Assembly (NCBI GenBank): GCA_022495005.1
Contig: JAGYXB010000438.1
Coordinates: 1-64,000 of the forward strand
Origin: Rhyacophila brunnea
Lineage: Eukaryota > Arthropoda > Insecta > Trichoptera > Rhyacophilidae
Reading direction: 5' to 3'
Length of the DNA stretch: 64,000 bases
The position numbers were made by a program, and so were the translations under genes. This document shows, one piece after another, positions 28,301-37,300 of the stretch. The notes beneath the pieces are model-generated. The model worked only from the letters and a program-made list of their open reading frames with translations, was not told the DNA's origin and searched no databases. Positions within the stretch are counted from its first letter, which is position 1. Each line of letters opens with the position of its first letter.

Positions 28301-31300
28301 CTGCATTATAGCGATATATAATCTCATGTGCTGAAAAGTACTCAAAACTAATCAGGCGATACCTCATTAGCTGCATACTTTTTAATACCAATATGCCGAC
28401 CAATGAACGGTCCCGAATGCTTTTGGAACTGTCAGAAATTGTGTACGCATCAAATTTATGTTAACTTAGCTATATCAACCTGTTTTAGTTTTCCATAAAA
28501 TAAAGTTTTTTGAACAAATATGCCAAATGTGTGTAGTGTTAGTCTCTCTGCAGTAGGTAGACATTCTGATTCATCGGCTTAGTAGCGCCTGTACACACGC
28601 ATGGATTTACTGTCATCAATAGCGTGTAAATTAAACTATCGCGACAATAACTAAACGCAAAAGTGCTGACTGTCTCGCCAATCTCATTCGTCAAGTGTCA
28701 GTGAGACGCATTGTTGTCATTGTCTGGTGCTATTTGATAGGTTGTGAAAATTGGTAAACGTCAAAATCCTGTGCCTGGTGTAGTTTCGTATTTTTTCCGG
28801 CAGGTTCGCCACAATCGTTATACTACGCCGGCGCGAATGTTGCATGCAGATTCAGAAGCTGCTAAACTTTTTTGATCCATGCATGCAATCTTTCAACTTG
28901 CACAATAATATGTTTTTACTCATGCATTTTCTTGTTATGGCCGCGATAAAATGTACTGTCAGCAGTAAATCCATGCACGTGTAAACAGGGTATAAGTTTC
29001 AACTACCCGTAATTCTACACAGTGACGTCCCTAGGCAAAATGCCGCCGCATTTTTGTATACAATATTTTTTATCATCCGTGCTCGTGTCGTTTCTAGTCA
29101 CCAATGACGTCGAAGGGCTACGGAAGTAAACTAGACCTCGCAAACCCGACAAAAAATTTAAGTCATGTTAAACCTTCTATGTTATCAATACATTTTGTTT
29201 CCAACCAGTGAGCTAAATTTTTGAAAGGAAAGATATTTTTGTTATTAAGTACCCTGTTTAGGTTGTTATTTCTATATATACCAAATGATTCCACTCGATT
29301 TGCCGCCCTTCGAGTAACTGCCGCCCCCAAGCGACACTCAATCTGCCTACCCCCACGGGACGTCACTGATTCCACACCGCCAAATATACCAACGTGGTAA
29401 TATATTTGGATTTAATCTTAATATTCGATTAACGCAAACCTAATAAATTGAAATTGCTCAAATGTCCACATTAAATATATTAAATTAACTCAGTTTTCTA
29501 AGTGTTATCATAATTAGAAATAGTAATTCATAATACAGAGGTCACATGTCCGACACTCAACTAGGCAATTGATATCTAATTATCGAAGTGTTGTTGTTTT
29601 TTAATAGCCATTAGTTTGATTAGCTTCAATAACAGCTACCTAATGATACTAAATGGACCATTAGAACTCATTTACAGATATTTAAAGTCTTATCACTGAA
29701 AAACAAACAAATTATCATATCATTACCGAAACATAATTTCATCTAGTTTTGTTTGACTTACAGTATTTTTGTTTTTGATAAAATGTTATTGATTTTGTAT
29801 GTGGATTCAGAGCTCACATTGAGCAGACTATTTTAAAAAACCTAACATGACTTAAATGTGTAGGGGTCATCGCTGTGGGTAGTCATCGTATTGTGGATGA
29901 AGAAGTCAAGATTTAGTGGATGCTCCGATGGATGTTGGATGCGAGTTTTATTTGCAGCGTAAACAGCCGGTACAAGATTATGTTACAGTAGTTATGTTAC
30001 AATATTTTTGATACCGTCTGAGTTCCGAATCCCGGTAGGATGAGATGTTATGGGTATTTAATATCGCCGATATATATTTAATTTGTCTTTATATTCCATC
30101 ATAAATCGTCAGATGTTTGAATTTAGAACTAAGCTCATCGTAGTATAAAAAGTAATGAATGATATGTCAAATGTTAGCATATGGCGCTCTCACTCAGCCG
30201 ACAACTTATACTGGTGGTTCTATAACAGGCCAATTATTCAACTGATAAGACGTTAAACACGTTGGCGCGAATCCAGTGGTTATAGATTCAAGTCCTGTTG
30301 GGCCTCGTATTTTTCAAAAAAGATTTTTTCTATCTACGAGGCTATTCTAACATATCCAAAAGCAATGAAAAAAGTAATAAATGTGATAAAAATATCACAT
30401 TTATCACTTTGTGTATTCAGGCAGTTAATTATCACGGAAAGTCAACCGTCAAAAATGCTATCTTTTAACACGGCCTCTCATTACCGTGCCAACTGTTTTA
30501 GAGTAGGTCAATTATATATTGGGAATTGAGATGTGACTATTTTGAAAATTAATACAACCTGCGTCCTGGTCAATTTATAGTTACCCGCGAGCTGTCAAAT
30601 ACGGGTAGGTTATATTCGATTACTGTTTAACGTTTGTGCACAAAATTTCGCTTCAAGTAGGAAAGCATACACGAACTTGACCGAGCTCCGTAAAAAAGAG
30701 ACATATTTCACACAACATACCAAATTAAATTTTCACTGTGTTACCAATTATTGCAGATAACTGCCTTGTGTATGGAATTGGTTCCGTGTTAATTTGCACC
30801 AATAAAAATACTGTATTAACTGTTAAGAATAGCTGTGTTGAGGTGTTTTTAAATTAAGTGTGTTTAATAACACCTTGATATTCCAACTCGATAAGTTATG
30901 TTGGCGTTATTTTATATTCTTGTTAATGTCATTCTATTCCCTTGTATGCAAGAAGTGCGTAATATCATCTCGACCAAGACATTGTAATATTGTATAAATA
31001 CAACCGATTAATTATTTTTTTTCCACTTCTAGAAGGAACAACAACAACCCACCTGACAGTGGTGAGGGTGAGCTCAGATCCGGCACCTGTACAGGATCAC
31101 CAGGTGCCCATGTTCCTGTTCAACAGAGAGACCTTCATGCCCGACCAGTGGGACCTCACCACTAATCAGGTACCTAATTGATCGGCTCATATCCCCCATT
31201 GTGATTGATTCTCCATCTCCTTTTTATGTTCTCTCTAATTGATGAAGTATATATCCAAGAATCCTGGTTACTTCACAGTCTTCTTCTTCCTTCTACGCAG

Positions 31301-34300
31301 GTCATGTCTTCTGGGAATAGTAGCATACATATCAATTTATATTTAATATCTAACAAGCACACTCAGTCGATAGTATTACTATGTAATCAGTTGGATTTGA
31401 AGTTGTAGTTACGTCAAGCAATGTCAACTATATTGATAATGTCAATTATCAACTTTTGCTTGTCCTCAAAAGACAAATAAAATATTGTAGACACATTCAA
31501 TTTAGACAGAGTATTTTTTACAGAAAACTATTCATATTTTGTATTATTTCTTGTATGCAAATTCTCTGTTACTAAAATAGAACACGCTATGCAAATTGCT
31601 GTTGAAAGCGGTTTTGCATTCGTAATCTTGACTTGAAATATCACACCTTCCGATGAATATTTAATCAATCCATCGGCCGTATCACCTTCAAACTGACATA
31701 AAAGGAAACAATTAATATCGCACGTTGTGTACTGATTGTTTTTATGGACTTTGCGTTATATTTATTTTTATTGCAATGTAAACTTGTAACTTTGGACGTT
31801 TAAACGTTTAAACGTTGGACTGGTGTTCACTGCTATTCGTTTAATAAAAATTGATTTATAAAATGAAAAATATATTTATTGAGCATCTACAGGCGGCCTT
31901 CGACTTTTGAACGTTCTACTTTCGTACAATTCACAATTTCGTACATTCGTTAAAATTTAGGTTTTTGTTCATAGTGCAAAAACGGTGCAGTCTCTCCTCT
32001 CTCAAGAAAATAGGGTGGCATTCGACTATCTCTTGACAAGTTTATAAAGAAAACACCTGTTTGTTATAATATACCGCGTTAACTTTATTATCGTGTCCGG
32101 AAACTTTTACATATGCAGTTCGCCGTATCACACTTCACCGTGAAATTTTGTATTGGAAATATATGGCCGTATAATAAAGACCGTCAATCCTCTTTGGGTC
32201 GTTTAGTATTGAGATAAAATTCATGTCTAAATAAAACACGGTTCTTATCAGTTTACACTTTACAGGAAGCCAGCAGCAAACAAATTTTGAAAATAGCCGA
32301 TGTACTGGATTATTTCTTAGGCTATGTTAGGTTTTCATTCTTGAATTCATGAATTTTGCCAAAATCAGCTATGAAAATTGAATTAATGTTCATATTGAAT
32401 CTAATAAAATTGGAGACCTTATCGTCGGCCCCTATTAAAAAAGTCGGATCTAAAATTTTGTCATTTTCGGATTATTACGTAAAAGTTATTTAAACACTTT
32501 AAACATTTATACCACCATCACAGTTTTTTTTGTTTGTTTGAAAAATTTCGAGATATTCAAGTTAAAAATGACGGATCTACCGAGAGTGTCCGAATAACAA
32601 TGTCGGTTCTTACCAACCGACATTGTTGGCTGGGCGTGGGTGAGCAAGATGCGTCGGATCTGACAGTTGCTGCTATGTTCACCGGACAGACGGATGTTTT
32701 TATAAACGTTTAGAAAAGTTTCTATAACCCGTATTTTTATTCATTATGGCAAGCAATAGGTCACAAATGATATTTGATGAAACATCTTTGATTGCTCGTA
32801 CTGAAAAAGTCCGCCGGTCCGACTTTTTTAATAGGGACCGACGTTATAGTATACGGTCATCTCTTTCCGATAAAAAAGCTCACGGCGAACTGTGCCATGG
32901 TGAAATTTTATATGCACAGTTTACATGTCGTCGCTATAGTACTTGTTTTCCGAATATCCATTTTTGTCAAAATCAACATTTTAATGCAGTTATATTTCTT
33001 TTGTCTAACTACACCGAAATCATTTATAAAAATTGTATATTTTCATGTAGAAACAGAGATATTTTTTTAAAAACTCCGAATACGCCATGTTTCGCAACAA
33101 TTGCTTTGTGCTTATTTTCCGAATGTCAAATAGAATAGCTCGGTCTCACTCTCGCATATCCCTTTCATATAGCGCTGTCTACTTCTAATGTCGCTCACTT
33201 CATATGTGACTGATGTCTGTTTTTCGTCTTTCAAAGCGCGCGATTTTGACTACTATTGTGTTATTTTAAGTTTCTATCGTTTAAATAATGAATTTATCAA
33301 ATTTAAAGTTATCAATCTTATCTGGTACATCACCAGTTCGCTCTGAACTTACAGCAGAGTTATGGAAGTAAGTATTTTAACCTAAATTACTGTATTTTGT
33401 ACTGAGAAACAGAGATAATATCCCAACGGTCATACGAATTGTACAGTGTGACTCATTAAAAATAATTATTATTAATGTCTATAATCAAAACTTTTTCTGT
33501 TTTTAATTTACTTTTTATCTATTCATGCTAAAATGTAGGCGAATAATTAATCTCATTTATTAATAAGATGTATGTTTATACCTATTTTTTTTTCGGTGGA
33601 TTTCCATTGAATAGTACATTTGATTGTATTTTCATTAAGTATAATTATAATACTATTGGCTATCCAATTAAGATTAATTCTGGTTTCGTGAGTGAATATT
33701 TTATATAATAATATTATACTCAGGATAGAATATTCGCAATCAATGGCTATTAACACTTTCGCTGCTGAATAGATAATGAGATTTTAATTGCCCCCTTTAA
33801 AATGCACGTTAATTACATCGATCGGCCACCTGGTCATTACGCACCGTGTGCGTCTTCCGCGTCCAAAGTATTAAATAACACATGCCCCTATTTTTTGTTC
33901 CATGCCAATAAAACATAATACTTAATATGCAATATATGGTTTGTAATAAGTTTAATTGTATCAAGTTCGATTAAAATCCATAATGAAGCATTATTTGTGA
34001 CCAATAAAAATATCATTGCCACCGTTTTAATATAGAAATTAGGAAAATTTTACTACCTACATTATTATTACGTAAATCTATGGATACAGATTTTTTATAA
34101 CTATAATTAGGTATATAATTTTATGTTGATTCCCAATTTTGTAAACAGAAAATGGCGAATGGCATATTTTATAATTACCTATGAAATTAGGTAAAAACGA
34201 TCATTGATACAACCTGATCACCTATTTACAAAAAATCATGTACCTATCAGTAAATTTATTAAAAATTACGTAAATAAATATTAAGTTTTTAAGTTTGTAC

Positions 34301-37300
34301 TTTTTGAGCACACGGTATACCGTGGTCCATGCAACGATACGCTACGGTCTTACATTCCGAATGTCCTTGTTTTGTTCCGAATATCCACTTTTCGGAGCCA
34401 GCGCTGAGAATGATCCGTATATCCACATTGCTTACTTGTAAATAAAACGTATTTTCTCTTAGTTTAATGAATTATACTAATATATTATTCATCAAATCTC
34501 TTCTTGGATAATGTGGCAATCATAAAAAGAAGACAGAGTGCTTGATATATAAACTGATATTTAAATATAAGACAGGGAACTTTGTTTTTCGTTTCCTGAA
34601 CAATCGACATTTGGTCTATTCGGAAAACAAGTACTATAGCGACGATGTGACCCTTTATTGCACCCATTAACAAATAAATATTTTAAACAACACTTTTTTA
34701 TGTTATTTCTATATTACTTTACTTTCGTACACATTTCCAGGAACCAATTCTGTACAAAAGTCGAGGGCCGCCTGTATTTAGTTGAAAATCATCATCTGGG
34801 TCTGTTGTTTGGGCACCATATCAGTCGAAGTACGGTCGTATAGTGGAGAGGGTACAGAAGATATTCTTGAGACTTATTTACTTTAGGCTGTATGGATACT
34901 ATCCATGACTTTATCCAACTGACTTTCTCTCAGATATGCTGATGTATTGTAGTCTAAAAGTCAGAAGACATCTATATTTGTCATGTTTTTCCACGGTGTA
35001 TATATGATATATTATTGTATTCTCCAGTGCACATGCGCGTCTTAAAAAGTTGTAAATAATTTGTTAAAGTACACAAGAGAAGTTGCGTGACCAATTTGTA
35101 ACCATTGTGTGATTGGTGGATCTTGTCGTGGTAGATTACCACGACAATGATTCGACTAGAGTGATAAAAATTCAAGAATGCCAGTGTATGTGGAATAAAA
35201 CTCTTACTCTTAATGGTACTTAACCCAACGCATTCTTTCATGTTCAGATTCTACCGTATATAGACGGCTTCAATCACGTGTCGAAGATAGCGGCGGTGGC
35301 TGATGTCGAGACGAACTTAGTGAAAGCGTGCATACAAAACCTGGTCTACTACGGAGTCGTTACCCTCATCCCGATCTTCCAGTATTGTGCCGTGTATTGC
35401 GCCACGCCCAAGCTGAGACAGCTGGCCCTCTGCAAGGGGCTTCAAAGGCAGTGCATCGACTATTGCTCCAGAACAGGTCAGGCCTTCTTTGTTATCAAGA
35501 GAAAAATTCAAACTATATAAAAGATAGATATATTTTTCGAATTATTGTCTCTTCATTCTTCAAAGGTTTTTTTGAAAAATTAATGCTAAACGAAATATGA
35601 AAGTCAGCATTAAATGTCAATGAAATGAAAGCAAGAACCATTTGTTTTTTGTACCTACAAAACCAAAATATTCCCATTATAATAAATGTAGCGTTATCTA
35701 TATGTTACTGCGTCAATCTTATTATTAGTAGCCAAAGAAGATATAGCCAGCATACAGAATATTATTTTTTTCTGTATTTACCAATTCAACCATATTCATG
35801 TCGAGTTGCTTTTTGAGAAAGCTTGCAGAAATGAGCTCCAGCTGATATTGAGACAAAGTTCAGGCCACGCAATGGGTAAAAAATTTGATTGGATCCTCAT
35901 GTGAAAAGGGATGATCAGGAGGGCACTGTAGACGTAACGCTTCAATGTCTCAAATTCGAGCTTGAAGATTTTCTTATAAATCACCCCACTGACAATGTTG
36001 CAGAATCGTGTAAAAATTCATAAGTTTCCCGATTGTTACAGTTCGAACTAAGGCCTGAACAAAAACTAACCATGAATGCAAGTGAGAAAGCATTTGGCAC
36101 GTGTATAACCTCCGCAATATGCGTTAGAGTAAGATAGAAGACGTATGAATAGCCCATTTAGTGAAGCTAGAAGTGTATCCGGTAAAAAATAGTTATGTTA
36201 TATAAAAATAGTATGTGCTTAAGGCAAAACCAGGAATATGTGTTGCTGAAAGATATAGTTTTTTATGCAAAATATGAAGTTACTGGTCAATATTTTTAGT
36301 TAATTTAGTGGAAAAGATGGTTAACTGTGTTGCATTTAAATTTGGTAGTATTGAGAAACAAAATGATATAACGTTTCATTGCTAACAATAATAAAATTCA
36401 GATTCTACTGTGCGTCAAAGAAAACGGCTTCATATAGCCGGATAATATCTTGTCTCTTTAGTATTATTACTCTGAGGTTCAAACCCTTAGATTCGTCCTG
36501 ATAAGAAAAAGACATAATTCACCCTGAAAATTTTACAGTTAACTAGCACTGGTCTCTTGATTTCTTTGTCTCTACTGTAAATGCCGGCAATCACTCAACA
36601 CAATGCCAATCACCAGTCCAATAAATATGTGTGCTGACTTCACACCATTCTGTGTGCGTATCCTTTCACACTACACAGTGTGTTGACATGTTGACCAGAA
36701 TATAGAACTCATTAGTAGAAAGAAATTTTCATAATATATATAATTAATAATAGTCACTGTTATCAATAAATTGATAATTCATTATGATATAAACTGCTGT
36801 GGTCAATAGAAATTGTATGAATATGGTAATTTTACAGCGCGTCAACCGGCTGCACTGAAGAGCATCCTGTCGATGTACGCTGGGATGAGTTATGGCACTA
36901 CCATCAGAGACCTCTGCGTCAGATTCAACCCGCAGGCGTTGGGCGTCAACGAACGGAAGCTCGTGCAGTTTGGTTTGCTGGAGGGACTCATTAGGCGGAT
37001 TTATAAGGTGCGTTAGCTGCAACGCCGGGATCAAACTCGAGTTTTTGACTCAAAAATCATGCGGTTGAATATACGTTAAAACAAAAATATAAAGAATCCT
37101 GACACCATCTGTGAATCATATTTAGTAATGTTACCATTAAAAAAATATATTCAATTAATAATTCACATGCTCTAAGAATGCAAACTTTATTAAAAATACA
37201 TAAATCTTGAAAACAATATGATGTCAGGCGGGACTCGAATCATTTGGAAAGTGTTTCAGTTGCATGACTGTTATTAGTTAATTTCATTATGATTAGGTAG

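Larger units (their letters stand above)
32091..34652 (-). mobile_element. Repeat family X, copy D, holding two nested CGTC elements
   Basis: It starts CGTGTCCGGAAAC at 32092 and ends near TGACC at 34652. A near-perfect 8-bp duplication, CTTTATTA/CTTTATTG, lies at 32083-32090 and 34653-34660. Removing the insertions at 32423-32843 and 32929-34644 restores an X unit of about 0.42 kb. It lies in NPRL2 intron 4. Confidence 0.75.

Noticed and set aside
36399..36440. Duplicate of NPRL2 exon 5 start
   Set aside because: TTCAGATTCTAC and CGGCTTCA resemble the exon 5 acceptor region, but the match is short and gapped and there is no continuing frame.
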